A DNA stretch of 64,000 bases from assembly GCA_030604135.1 (NCBI GenBank), contig JAUVWL010000006.1:1-64000 (forward strand). The letters are read 5' to 3'. Each line of letters starts with the position of its first letter. Within the stretch, counting starts at the first letter, position 1. Positions 32,300 to 41,002 of this stretch are shown one piece after another. This stretch comes from Burkholderiales bacterium (GTDB taxonomy: Bacteria; Pseudomonadota; Gammaproteobacteria; Burkholderiales; Burkholderiaceae_C). The notes under the pieces were generated by a model. That model was given only the letters and a program-made list of their open reading frames with translations. It made no database searches and was not told where the DNA came from. The translations under genes and the position numbers were made by a program.

Positions 32300-32623
32300 A
32301 TGAACTTCGCTGAACGCCTGCGCCAGTTGCCCTCGGTGGCCCACCTCGCTGCCCTTGAGCTGACCGACGCCAACGGATGGGTGGTCGCCACCATCGAAAA
32401 CCGACCCGGCCAGGCAGGCTCGCTGGCGGTCTACCACGCCCTGGCCGCCCAACACGGTGGTGTCATTTCGCCCGAAGCCGCCGCGCTGGGCCTGGACTGG
32501 TACGCCGAACACACGTCCGACGCCCTGGCCCATCCGGGCAAACACCCCAACATCGACCGGCTGCTGGCCTGGTCACGCGGGCAGATCAGCCACTTCGCTC
32601 GACCCATTCCGGCACCCGACTGA
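32300..32623 (+). CDS. DUF2322-like small protein
   Basis: This 107-residue soluble protein begins N-F-A-E-R-L-R-Q-L-P-S-V-A-H-L-A-A-L-E-L and contains I-E-N-R-P-G-Q-A-G-S-L-A-V-Y and G-L-D-W-Y-A-E-H-T-x-D-A. It ends with H-P-N-I-D-R-L-L. This matches the DUF2322 family, whose function is unknown. It converges on the beta-helix protease gene with an 18-base gap. Confidence 0.8.
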   Translation: MNFAERLRQLPSVAHLAALELTDANGWVVATIENRPGQAGSLAVYHALAAQHGGVISPEAAALGLDWYAEHTSDALAHPGKHPNIDRLLAWSRGQISHFARPIPAPD

Positions 32624-32641
32624 CTTCGCCGACGTGCTGCA

Positions 32642-34558
32642 TCACCGGATCTCCAGCCAGACAGGGTTGCTGGCCTGCCCGCGTGCGTGCACCACCAGCC
32701 ATCCGGAGCGTGCCCCCTCGGGCACCCGCCATTTGAGGTAGCGGGACGGCCGCCCCTGAAAAGAATTGCTTGGCTCACCCCTCGCACAGGGCCTGTCAGC
32801 CGGTGCATCTTCGCAGCGCTGTCGTTCAAGGTCGACGGTCATGAACCTGCCAGACAGACTCACCTGCGGCGGTGCATGGTCCGGTGGCCGAAGTGTGGTG
32901 GCGACTTCGGTCATCCAGCGCAGCGTCAACCGCGACCCTTCCAGCAGCAGGTAGTCGCCAGGGCGGGCCCATGCGTCTGCACCAGTCCCGGATTCCGTGC
33001 CCTGGCTGCTTGCACCCATCCAACGCCCCGAGGAAGTGTCCCAGCGCAGCACTTGATCGATGCGCGGAAAAGGATGCAGGACATCTGCGGTCAACTCCCC
33101 CAGGTCAAGCAAACCCCCGAGGTGCATGCCGGTCGGATGGCGGTACAGCAGATCGAAGGCCTCGCGCTCGACCGCCTTGAACCCGGGCACCAGCGAGGAG
33201 GGTTGACCCATGATGAGGTCGCCACGGTAGGCGTGCAACAAGCCCAGCACATGTCCCAGCTCGTGCTCCAGCGTGGCCACCCATGCGGGCTCATAGGCAA
33301 GGCCCTGCTGCCAGCTGCCCAGATCCAGCTCTCCACCGGTGATTTCGGCACCTGCGCGAACCGACACCCCGTTGGTGTCCAGGCATCCGCCCCTGGCGTC
33401 CAGTCGGTAGGGCATCCCACGCGGCGGCCGATCGAAGCGCACCTTAACCACCAGACAGCCCAGCACCGGGGGTGTTTCGCTGTTGTGCAGCCGCGCCCTG
33501 TACCGGCCCGCCGTGAGCACCGGCACGGCACGGCTGATGGCCAACCAGGCATCGTGGGCACCCTGGGTGTTTCTGCCGCTTGAATCGAACCAGAACAGCA
33601 GGTCGCGCTGCAGTCGACTGGTTCCGTTCAAACGCGGCCCTTCCCTCGTGTCAACGGCGCCGAGCAACGACTCGACGAAGTACGCCTGCGCAGGCAATCC
33701 GACCCGGTAGCCACCATCGCCGTCAAAGGCACCCATGTCGCTGCGACTGCCATCGCGGTCGTTGAACTCCCATCGCGGATCTCCGGCGTGCCGAGCCGGT
33801 GAGTTTGCGTTTAGCCGCCAGTCGTCTGATGCCTCATCTCTGAACACGGGGTTGGCCACCAGTGAGCCCTCACCCATCAGCAGGCCTCCGCCCAGGTGCT
33901 GCCGGTTGTTCCAGTACAGGTTGTGCCTTTCAACCGGTCGGGCCCGGTACACCTGTATGCCGACATCGTTGCCCGTGACGATGTTGTTGCGCAGAGTCGG
34001 CGCCGAGTCCTCCACGTAGATGCCACGGGATACACCATGCGGCATGCTGCCCAGGTTCCCCAGTACGGTGTTGTTGAGCACGTGTGCCGCGCAGCCGGCC
34101 AACAAGGACAAGCCGGCATCGCCGTGGTTGCCTCTGACAATGTTGCGCTCGATCACCGGTGCCCCACCCTCGCACAACACACCGTTGAATCCACCGGTGA
34201 CGGTGAATCCGGACAGTCGGGCACCGTCGGCCATCGTGACAGCGGGCAGGCCGCCCTCGCGCTCGGCACCACCGTGCAGAATGGCGGCCCCGGTGCGAAG
34301 CGACACCAGCGCCACACCGGGTTTGAGCCTCAGGTTCTCCCGGTAAAGACCTGGCTCGACATAGATGACATCGCCAGCGCACGCACGGGCCATGGCTGCA
34401 CCAATGGTTCTGAATGGGCGTTCAGACGTGCCCAGCAGCAGGCCACTGGCGCGGCCATCCACATGCCATTGGTCTTGCTCGCAGCCCACCAGCAGGGCCA
34501 GGCACACCAATCCGGTCAGAAGAAAGGCTGTCCTTGAGCGTCGATGCATTCCCACCAT
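32642..34558 (-). CDS. Beta-helix / metzincin-protease lipoprotein
   Basis: This is a 638-residue lipoprotein (lipobox L-L-V-G-C at about 24-28). Residues about 45-290 form a right-handed beta-helix of the NosD/pectate-lyase-like kind, with repeats such as G-V-L-C-E-G-G-A-P-V-I-E-R-N-I-V-R-G-N and L-R-N-N-I-V-T-G-N-D-V-G-I. About residue 460 there is a complete metzincin zinc motif, H-E-L-G-H-V-L-G-L-L-H. A beta-rich C-terminal domain follows. I know of no named family with this order. Length and lipobox support the start at 34558 or the ATG at 34549. Confidence 0.8.
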   Translation of the reverse strand: MVGMHRRSRTAFLLTGLVCLALLVGCEQDQWHVDGRASGLLLGTSERPFRTIGAAMARACAGDVIYVEPGLYRENLRLKPGVALVSLRTGAAILHGGAEREGGLPAVTMADGARLSGFTVTGGFNGVLCEGGAPVIERNIVRGNHGDAGLSLLAGCAAHVLNNTVLGNLGSMPHGVSRGIYVEDSAPTLRNNIVTGNDVGIQVYRARPVERHNLYWNNRQHLGGGLLMGEGSLVANPVFRDEASDDWRLNANSPARHAGDPRWEFNDRDGSRSDMGAFDGDGGYRVGLPAQAYFVESLLGAVDTREGPRLNGTSRLQRDLLFWFDSSGRNTQGAHDAWLAISRAVPVLTAGRYRARLHNSETPPVLGCLVVKVRFDRPPRGMPYRLDARGGCLDTNGVSVRAGAEITGGELDLGSWQQGLAYEPAWVATLEHELGHVLGLLHAYRGDLIMGQPSSLVPGFKAVEREAFDLLYRHPTGMHLGGLLDLGELTADVLHPFPRIDQVLRWDTSSGRWMGASSQGTESGTGADAWARPGDYLLLEGSRLTLRWMTEVATTLRPPDHAPPQVSLSGRFMTVDLERQRCEDAPADRPCARGEPSNSFQGRPSRYLKWRVPEGARSGWLVVHARGQASNPVWLEIR

Positions 34559-34678
34559 GTCCAGGCCCGATCCGTTCACGCCCTGACAGCATAGGTGCTC
34601 AGGCACCCAAGCGCCATGGGCCGAATGGTGGGTACGCCTGTTCACCACACATCGGCAAGCGGGGTCGGCAGGCCGACG

Positions 34679-34715
34679 GAAACGTCGACGTTTCGTCCAA
34701 CAATCGTACGGTTGT
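34679..34715. promoter_or_regulatory. Tandem palindromes in a divergent intergenic region
   Basis: A perfect 16-bp palindrome GAAACGTC-GACGTTTC (34679-34694) and a near-perfect one ACAATCGT-ACGGTTGT (34700-34715, one mismatched pair) have centres 21 bp apart, two helical turns. They lie between the divergent beta-helix protease and phosphodiesterase genes. This looks like a pair of dimeric repressor sites. The regulator is not apparent in the window. Confidence 0.45.
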
Positions 34716-34849
34716 CGCCACAAACAAGGCCACTCGCACCCGATTGGCACTTGCCCGAGATTCCAAAAAATGAGAATGTTGACTCCATAACGACAGTGCC
34801 GCCGAAGCCGCATCGCGCCGCTCCGAGAGTGCACCTGAACCTGAGCACC

Positions 34850-35674
34850 ATGCCCGCGCCAGCCGCCCACCACCAGCTTGTCCAGCTGTCCGACACGCAC
34901 ATCCTCCCGCCCGGCCGCTTGCTCGACAACCGGATCGACACCGCTGCGGCATTGCGTTCGGCCGTTCAACGCACCAATGCCTTACAGCCTGCGCCAGAGG
35001 GTGTGCTGATCAGTGGTGACCTGGTCGATGCGGGCTCACCCGCCGCCTACGCCCACCTTCGAGAATTGCTCGATCCGCTGGCACTGCCCGTCTGGCTGAT
35101 GCCCGGAAACCATGACGAGCGGGGAGCTCTGCGCCAAGCGTTTCCAGAGCACACCTACCTGCACAACCCGGACGCGCAGGGCTTCATTCAGTACACGGTC
35201 GACCTGCCCGCCCTGCGCGTGGTGGCGCTGGACACGGTCGTGGCCGGCGCCGGCCATGGCGCCCTGTGCCCGACCCGACTTGCCTGGCTGGACCAGACGT
35301 TGGGCACAGCGGTACACACACCGACGCTCGTGGCCATGCACCATCCGCCGTTCCCGACCCACATCGGTCACATGGATGCCATGGGGGTGCTCGAAGGATG
35401 CCAGGCATTCACCGACATCGTGGCGCGTCACCCGCAGGTCGAGCGCATCGTGTGCGGGCACATCCACCGCAGCATCCAGAGCCGCCTGGCCCACACGGTG
35501 GCCGTGACGGTGCCTTCCACCGCCCACCAGATTTCACTTGTCATCGGTGACGACAGGGGCAGCTACACACTCGAACCCCCCGGGCTGGGCCTGCACGTGT
35601 GGCGCAGTGGGCGGGACCTGGCCACCCACCTGCTGCCCATCGGCGATTTCCCCGGGCCGTTTGCGTTTGACTGA
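34850..35674 (+). CDS. Metallophosphoesterase, CpdA-like (3',5'-cAMP phosphodiesterase family)
   Basis: This 274-residue protein carries the metallophosphoesterase motifs in order: Q-L-S-D-T-H-I near residue 11, I-S-G-D-L-V-D-A, P-G-N-H-D-E near 85, M-H-H-P-P-F near 164, and C-G-H-I-H-R near 202. The set and length match CpdA/ICC phosphodiesterases, which hydrolyse cAMP in the cytoplasm. Related enzymes act on glycerophosphodiesters, so the substrate is not certain. The ATG at 34850 places the L-S-D-T-H motif at the usual position. Confidence 0.9.
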   Translation: MPAPAAHHQLVQLSDTHILPPGRLLDNRIDTAAALRSAVQRTNALQPAPEGVLISGDLVDAGSPAAYAHLRELLDPLALPVWLMPGNHDERGALRQAFPEHTYLHNPDAQGFIQYTVDLPALRVVALDTVVAGAGHGALCPTRLAWLDQTLGTAVHTPTLVAMHHPPFPTHIGHMDAMGVLEGCQAFTDIVARHPQVERIVCGHIHRSIQSRLAHTVAVTVPSTAHQISLVIGDDRGSYTLEPPGLGLHVWRSGRDLATHLLPIGDFPGPFAFD

Positions 35675-35817
35675 GCGCCACGTAAGCAATCGCAAATGAC
35701 CGTACGCAGACTGTTGGGGCAGATAAACTTGACCTTTGACCGCTGACGAAAGCCTGGGGAACCTTCAGCAGAGCGAAGACCCCAATCTTGTCCACCAACC
35801 TGCTTCTCACCAACACC

Positions 35818-36366
35818 ATGAAAGCCTTCCACCTCAAGTCCCTTCTGGCAGTCGCTTGCACGCTGGGCGCCACCGGCGCCGCGCAGGCCCAGCTGGTCTA
35901 TGGCGAACTCGGCTATTCGGCCATGACCACCAGCCTGTCGGTGCCCCTGCTCGGCCTCTCGGCCAAAGCCAACCCCGCCATGGGCAGGGCCATCATCGGT
36001 GTGTCGCCCCTGCTGGGCCTGACATTCGAAGGACTCGCCGCCGGTCACATCAACGACGACCGATTCAACAGCAGCGGAAGCCAGTTGCTCAATGGCCGGG
36101 CCAAAGTCAGCCAGATTCTCGGTGTCTATGTGGGTGGCCGCCTTCCCCTCGGTCCTGTGGAGCTGTTCGGCCGCGTGGGCGCCGCCCAGAGCGAGCTGGA
36201 CTTTCGTGGTCTGGGCAAGGCCGATGACACCGACATCTCCTACGGTGGCGGCATCCGTTTCATTCCCGGCAAGAACTGGACCTTCAGCGCCGACTACATG
36301 AACTACTACAACAAGGGCGGCGCCAAAATCGAAGGCTATACCCTGAGCATCGGCTACCGCTTCTGA
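35818..36366 (+). CDS. Outer-membrane beta-barrel protein (OmpW/YfaZ-like size)
   Basis: This 182-residue protein has a signal peptide ending A-Q-A-Q and then alternating amphipathic beta strands. It ends in the outer-membrane insertion signature with terminal Phe (L-S-I-G-Y-R-F). Strands such as Y-V-G-G-R-L-P-L-G-P-V-E-L-F-G-R-V-G and T-F-S-A-D-Y-M-N-Y-Y are typical of eight-strand barrels. The ligand is unknown. A strong bidirectional terminator follows. Confidence 0.85.
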   Translation: MKAFHLKSLLAVACTLGATGAAQAQLVYGELGYSAMTTSLSVPLLGLSAKANPAMGRAIIGVSPLLGLTFEGLAAGHINDDRFNSSGSQLLNGRAKVSQILGVYVGGRLPLGPVELFGRVGAAQSELDFRGLGKADDTDISYGGGIRFIPGKNWTFSADYMNYYNKGGAKIEGYTLSIGYRF

Positions 36367-36382
36367 GGCAGAGAGCCTCCAG

Positions 36383-36412
36383 AAAAAAGCGCGGACTTCC
36401 GCGCTTTTTTCT
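36383..36412. terminator. Bidirectional rho-independent terminator
   Basis: A GCGCGG/CCGCGC stem (36389-36394 and 36399-36404) with an ACTT loop is flanked by A6 and T6 runs, so it works on either strand. It separates the convergent outer-membrane protein gene and the lipase gene. Confidence 0.9.
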
Positions 36413-36428
36413 TTGGCCAGAACCCCGA

Positions 36429-38573
36429 TCAGGGCAGGAAATTCAGGCTTTCCGGCAGAAGACCACCAATCGGCACCTCAAAGACAGGACCTGCACCATC
36501 CGGGTCGATCACCAGGGCACCGTCGGTCTGGAAGAAAACGGCCATCTGGGTCTGGGCCCCGACCGCGAACGGTGCGGCCTGCGGTGCAGCAATATTGGTC
36601 AGGAAGGTGTGCGGGTTGCGCGGCAGACTTGGGTCGAACCCATAGGCCAGGTCGTGCCGGTAATAGGTGGTGCGGTCCTTGAAGTCACCGGCTCGAATGA
36701 TGGCGCTGCTGGTCGGGTTCGGCACGGTGGTGTCGCCCTTGGCCACCTGGAAGATGACCGGCTTGCGTGCGTGCCCTGCGGGCGGCTGGTGGCGGATCAG
36801 CGGCGCGTAGGACACCGGATTGCCCGATTGCTGCACCCACTCGGTGCGGTCCAGCACCTCGGCAATGGCCAGCGCGCCCGGCACATCGTTGACCACCGGC
36901 GGCAGATCACGCAGCGGCAGGTTCTCGTGGAAGTTCAAAGGGAACGGCACAGTGGCCGAAGGCGGCAGGTTCAGCAAGGGCGGCTGGCGCATTGCCAGCG
37001 ACAGTCCGGTCAGTGCCCTGAAGCCCCCCAGACGGGCAACTTCGGTGATCGAGCCACCGGGCACGTTGGGCACACCTGCGCGAATGGTGGGCTCCACGCC
37101 CAGCAAGATGGTGCCGTAGATACCGCCGAAGGACTGTCCCGCGTAGTAGATGCGCCGGGGATCCAGGTCGGCCAAACCGTCGCCGTTGACATCCATGCCC
37201 ACCTCGATCTGACGCACCAGCTGCATCAGGTCGATCACCGTCTGGCGCAGTCCGTCCCGGCTGCCGACGATGGTGCGTGGCGGCGCGGCGTTCACACCCT
37301 CGGTGTTGTCGATGGCGCCATTACCATCCTGATCGAAGCCGCGACCGCCTGCCGGAACGACCACGGTGGGTTGTCCGGCCTGAAACACGTCGAGCGTGCC
37401 GGCCGCCCCTCCGCCGTGACCCACGACATTGATGGACAAAGTGGCCAGCCCCCGCGACGCCATGACCGAGGCCAGTGTCCAGGGTGCGCCATACATGCTG
37501 TCGGTGAAGCCATGTCCAAAGATCACCACAGGCCAGCCTCCGGCCGGGCGCTCGCCCGCCGGCACGAAAAGCTGGAACACCAGTTCGTGGCTGCCAACAG
37601 GTTGCGGGCGCCCGGTCAGCGTGGGCGTGGCGGGGATGGTCCGGTCCGCGCCCTGGTAGTTGGGTGAGCGGTAGCGACCGTAAGCAACCTGGCCAATGCT
37701 GCCGGGTACGAGCTGCAGGGCCGGTGTCGGCAGGAACGAGGCCGTGAAAGTCGGCGCCGTGCCAGTCTGCCGGTTGAACTGGATGCCCGCCAGTGTGGCC
37801 GCATTGAAAACGGCGCGCACGGTTCCCGTTTCCGACGAGCCAATCTCGAAGTCGGCCGGTGCGGGCTGGCCGGACTTGATCTGGCGCATGATTTTGAGCA
37901 GATCGCCGGTGCTGCTCTGCGTGGTGAACAGCGATGCCGCCACCACATTCTGGCCACGCAAACGGCTGCGCACGGAGCTCACTGCAGCGCGCAGGTCACG
38001 CGGGTACTCCTGGAGTCCGTAAGGCGCGCCCTTCTTCGGCCCTTTCGACTCAAGGAAGTCGGCCACCTGCAGCTTCTTGCCCCGGCTGTCGCGCACGCCA
38101 TCGGTCACGATGAGCACATAGCGCGAACGCTCTGCCAGCAGTTCGTCGGACTGGAAGGCCAGGGTGCGGGTGGCCGGGTCCCAGACGATCTGGTTGATGC
38201 CCACCCGCTGCCCAAAACCCTGCAGCGTCAGTGTGTCGCCCAGGTTGAACAGGAACACGGTCTGGCTGTTGACCGAGCCGGGGTCGATGTCACCTGTGAA
38301 GGGCACCGTGATGCGGGGCTGTGTGGAAAAACCGTCCAGCTGGTTGATGACGGCGATGTCCTGGCAGTCGCTGACCTGCACGCTGCAGTCCGGCAGGGGG
38401 AGATTCACCCTTCGCAGGGTGGCCTGCGAGAAGTCGGGCACCGTCAGCCGGTTCGTCGGAAAGGGCCGCGCCTGATCGTCATAGCGCACGGAGACGCGGT
38501 CGGCCAGGGCGGCAACGGGCAGAAGAGCCACGGCCAGAACGACCGCAGCAGGACTCTGAAAATGCAAGGGCAT
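36429..38573 (-). CDS. VolA-like exported lipase/esterase
   Basis: This 714-residue protein has a Sec signal peptide ending A-L-A. An N-terminal region of about 60-165 resembles the bacterial Ig-like block of lipase N-terminal domains (I-T-V-P-F-T-G-D-I-D-P-G-S-V-N, L-A-F-Q-S-D-E-L-L). From about 350 an alpha/beta-hydrolase domain has W-P-V-V-I-F-G-H-G-F-T and the nucleophile motif G-Q-S-F-G-G near 480. Two EF-hand-like calcium loops (D-Q-D-G-N-G-A-I-D and D-V-N-G-D-G-L-A-D) lie between. The architecture resembles VolA-type surface lysophospholipases. Confidence 0.8.
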   Translation of the reverse strand: MPLHFQSPAAVVLAVALLPVAALADRVSVRYDDQARPFPTNRLTVPDFSQATLRRVNLPLPDCSVQVSDCQDIAVINQLDGFSTQPRITVPFTGDIDPGSVNSQTVFLFNLGDTLTLQGFGQRVGINQIVWDPATRTLAFQSDELLAERSRYVLIVTDGVRDSRGKKLQVADFLESKGPKKGAPYGLQEYPRDLRAAVSSVRSRLRGQNVVAASLFTTQSSTGDLLKIMRQIKSGQPAPADFEIGSSETGTVRAVFNAATLAGIQFNRQTGTAPTFTASFLPTPALQLVPGSIGQVAYGRYRSPNYQGADRTIPATPTLTGRPQPVGSHELVFQLFVPAGERPAGGWPVVIFGHGFTDSMYGAPWTLASVMASRGLATLSINVVGHGGGAAGTLDVFQAGQPTVVVPAGGRGFDQDGNGAIDNTEGVNAAPPRTIVGSRDGLRQTVIDLMQLVRQIEVGMDVNGDGLADLDPRRIYYAGQSFGGIYGTILLGVEPTIRAGVPNVPGGSITEVARLGGFRALTGLSLAMRQPPLLNLPPSATVPFPLNFHENLPLRDLPPVVNDVPGALAIAEVLDRTEWVQQSGNPVSYAPLIRHQPPAGHARKPVIFQVAKGDTTVPNPTSSAIIRAGDFKDRTTYYRHDLAYGFDPSLPRNPHTFLTNIAAPQAAPFAVGAQTQMAVFFQTDGALVIDPDGAGPVFEVPIGGLLPESLNFLP

Positions 38574-38756
38574 GGACTTGTCTCCGGTGGGTGACCACGC
38601 GAACGCCTCGCCGGGCGCTTATCGTGCGGGTGTGAAAGAAGGCACGGCGATTTATAGAACTTTGGGATTGGATGTGCCAGCCATTCCAAGTGGAAACCCT
38701 GAGGTTTCCAGCGCCCCGCCAGTCACCCCAGCGACAGCTGGCGCTACCATGTCCCC

Positions 38757-39662
38757 ATGTATCCGCCCCCTCTCCTTTGGCCAGCCCGGTCTGAGCGCGC
38801 CCTGTCCCGACGGCGGTGCCTGCAATGGCTGGGTGCGCTTTCGCTGGCTCCTGCAGCCGGGTTCACCAGCCCCTTGCCCGAAGAGGGGGGCTGGCCCAGG
38901 CCGCGTCCGGTACCGGGCGGCGTCGCCCGGGTGGCACTGGGTCCGGGCGACACACGCCCGCTGGCGTTTGACGGCACCACGCCCCTGCTGGTGCTGGGCC
39001 AGGCCGCCGGCTGGCATGCCTGGGTCGGTATCGCCCTGTCGGTCGAACCGGGCGAACACCGCGTCGAATGCCAGGTCCCGGGCGAAGCGCCACGCTGGGT
39101 GCCCTACACCGTCCTGCCCCACCGCTACCCGGAACAGCACCTGCGTGTGGAGCCGCGAACCGTCGAGCTTTCACCAGAAGACCTGGCAAGACACCAAAGA
39201 GAACGCGCACACCAGCAGCAGGTGACGCAGCGCTTTTCGGAGCCTCCAGCCGCCTGGCTGGACAAGCCCGATGCTTTGCGCATGTCGTCGCCCGTCCAGG
39301 GGCGCCTGTCGAGTCCGTTCGGCGCAAGACGGGTGTTCAACGGACAGGCCCGCCAGCCACACAGCGGTATCGATCTGGCAGCACCTCAGGGCACCCGGGT
39401 GGCGGCGCCGCTGGATGCCGAGGTGATTGACACCGGTGACTACTTCTTCAATGGCCTGACCGTGTGGCTGGACCATGGTGGCGGGCTGCTGAGCATGATG
39501 TGCCACCTCAGCCGTATCGAGGTGAAAACCGGCGACCGGCTGATGGCCGGGCAAACGGTGGGCGCGGTGGGTGCCACCGGACGGGCCACCGGCCCGCACC
39601 TGCACTGGAGTGTGATGCTCAACCGCCAGATGGTCGACCCCACCCTCTTCCTGCCCGCCTGA
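38757..39662 (+). CDS. M23-family peptidoglycan endopeptidase
   Basis: This 301-residue protein has an N-terminal twin-arginine-like or Sec signal (L-S-R-R-R-C-L-Q-W-L-G-A-L-S-L-A-P-A-A-G). A beta-rich N-domain is followed by an M23 LytM domain from about 180, with zinc ligands H-S-G-I-D-L near 202 and H-L-H-W near 284. It begins S-S-P-F-G-A-R-R-V-F-N-G as expected. It should cleave peptide cross-links in the periplasm. The next gene, 131 bases on, encodes a tail-sheath-like protein. Confidence 0.92.
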   Translation: MYPPPLLWPARSERALSRRRCLQWLGALSLAPAAGFTSPLPEEGGWPRPRPVPGGVARVALGPGDTRPLAFDGTTPLLVLGQAAGWHAWVGIALSVEPGEHRVECQVPGEAPRWVPYTVLPHRYPEQHLRVEPRTVELSPEDLARHQRERAHQQQVTQRFSEPPAAWLDKPDALRMSSPVQGRLSSPFGARRVFNGQARQPHSGIDLAAPQGTRVAAPLDAEVIDTGDYFFNGLTVWLDHGGGLLSMMCHLSRIEVKTGDRLMAGQTVGAVGATGRATGPHLHWSVMLNRQMVDPTLFLPA

Positions 39663-39793
39663 GCAAATCCCGGGCATCCTTCCCCAGCCTGAGGGATGCG
39701 CCTGGCCGCGAGCCTGTCCACAATCGCGCGCAAAGACCGTTGCAGACACGCCGACGAGCTTGCACCGGTTGAAGAACACCAGGGAACCACCAC

Positions 39794-41002
39794 ATGCGAC
39801 GCTTTGCTCTGTCCGGTCCTTACGTCACCGAGTTGCGACCGTCGTCAATGGCCATCGAGCCTCGACCCACCGGGGTCTGTGCTTTTGTGGGGCCCACCGC
39901 AAGGGGGCCGGCAGGCGCGCTGTCCCCGCCTTTGCGCAGCTTCGCCGAGTTCCAGGCCCTCTATGGCGGGCTGGAGCCTGTGGCCGCAGCGGGGGAACCG
40001 GCACAAGCGTGGCGCGTCCATTTCATGGGGCACGCCGCTCATGCCTTTTTTGTGCAAGGTGGTCAACGGCTTCACGTCGTGAGCACTGGCACGATCACCC
40101 ACCCGATGGACAACCCGCGCATGGCGCTGGATGCCACCGCTGCCGCACTGCAAAGACTGGACGACGAGCCGGATATCTCCCTGGTCGCCATGCCCGCCTG
40201 CATGGCGGAGCCCGGCACCGACGAAGACCCCACGGCGCGGCGCCCACAACAGCAGCTGCTGCTGGAGCACGTGGCGGACAGTCGGCGCCACCGCATGGCC
40301 ATCCTCGACGCACCGCCGCGTGTGGATGCCGGGTTGGTGCTGTCCTGGCGCGAGCCCATCGACAGCGCGCAGGCGGCGATGTACCACCCTTGGGTGGTCG
40401 TACCCGATCCGGCCGCACCCAATGAAACCCTGACGCTGCCCCCATCCGGCTTCATGTGTGGCATCTACGCGCGTTCTGACGCGCTGCGGGGCATCCACCG
40501 CGCACCCGCCAACGAGGTGCTGCACGGCGTGCTTCGGCTGGCCCGCCCCTTGTCCCACGACGAGCAGACACGGCTCAACACGCAGGGAGTCAACAGCCTG
40601 CGCACCCTGTCGGGACTGGGCACCCTGGTCTGGGGCGCACGCACCCTCTCCCGCGACCGCGAATGGCTCCATGTCAGCGTGCGCCGTCACTTCAACCACC
40701 TGAAGGCCTCCATCGAGAGAGGGCTTCAATGGGTGGTTTTCGAACCCAACAACGAGCGCTTGTGGGTGCAGGTGCACTCAATGGTCAGCAACTACCTCAT
40801 CGAGGAGTGGCGCATGGGTGGACTGGCCGGTCAAAGGCCCGAGCAGGCCTTCTTTGTGCGCTGCGACCGCAGCACCATGACGCCAGCCGACGAACAGGCC
40901 GGACGGCTGGTCTGCCTGATCGGAGTGGCACAGACCCGACCATCGGAATTTCGCGTGCTCAGGCTGCAGCTGACCACGGCGGGAGCGTCAGGTACCGCTT
41001 GA
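39794..41002 (+). CDS. Orphan contractile-tail sheath-like protein
   Basis: This 402-residue protein has the sheath N-terminal pattern P-R-P-T-G-V-C-A-F-V-G-P-T-A-R-G-P and a strong C-terminal sheath core: V-R-R-H-F-N-H-L-K-A-S-I-E-R-G-L-Q-W-V-V-F-E-P-N, then A-F-F-V-R-C-D and V-A-Q-T-R-P-S-E-F-R-V. Sheath proteins form the contractile tube of phage tails and extracellular injection systems. No tube, baseplate, ATPase or capsid gene is near, and its 3' end overlaps an unrelated ligase gene by 15 bases. It may be a relic, or a component of a split locus. Confidence 0.88.
   Translation: MRRFALSGPYVTELRPSSMAIEPRPTGVCAFVGPTARGPAGALSPPLRSFAEFQALYGGLEPVAAAGEPAQAWRVHFMGHAAHAFFVQGGQRLHVVSTGTITHPMDNPRMALDATAAALQRLDDEPDISLVAMPACMAEPGTDEDPTARRPQQQLLLEHVADSRRHRMAILDAPPRVDAGLVLSWREPIDSAQAAMYHPWVVVPDPAAPNETLTLPPSGFMCGIYARSDALRGIHRAPANEVLHGVLRLARPLSHDEQTRLNTQGVNSLRTLSGLGTLVWGARTLSRDREWLHVSVRRHFNHLKASIERGLQWVVFEPNNERLWVQVHSMVSNYLIEEWRMGGLAGQRPEQAFFVRCDRSTMTPADEQAGRLVCLIGVAQTRPSEFRVLRLQLTTAGASGTA

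Noticed and set aside
38757-41002. A prophage or tailocin locus around the sheath gene
   Set aside because: No capsid, tube, baseplate, holin or integrase gene is present. The neighbours are an M23 peptidase with a signal peptide and a metabolic operon.
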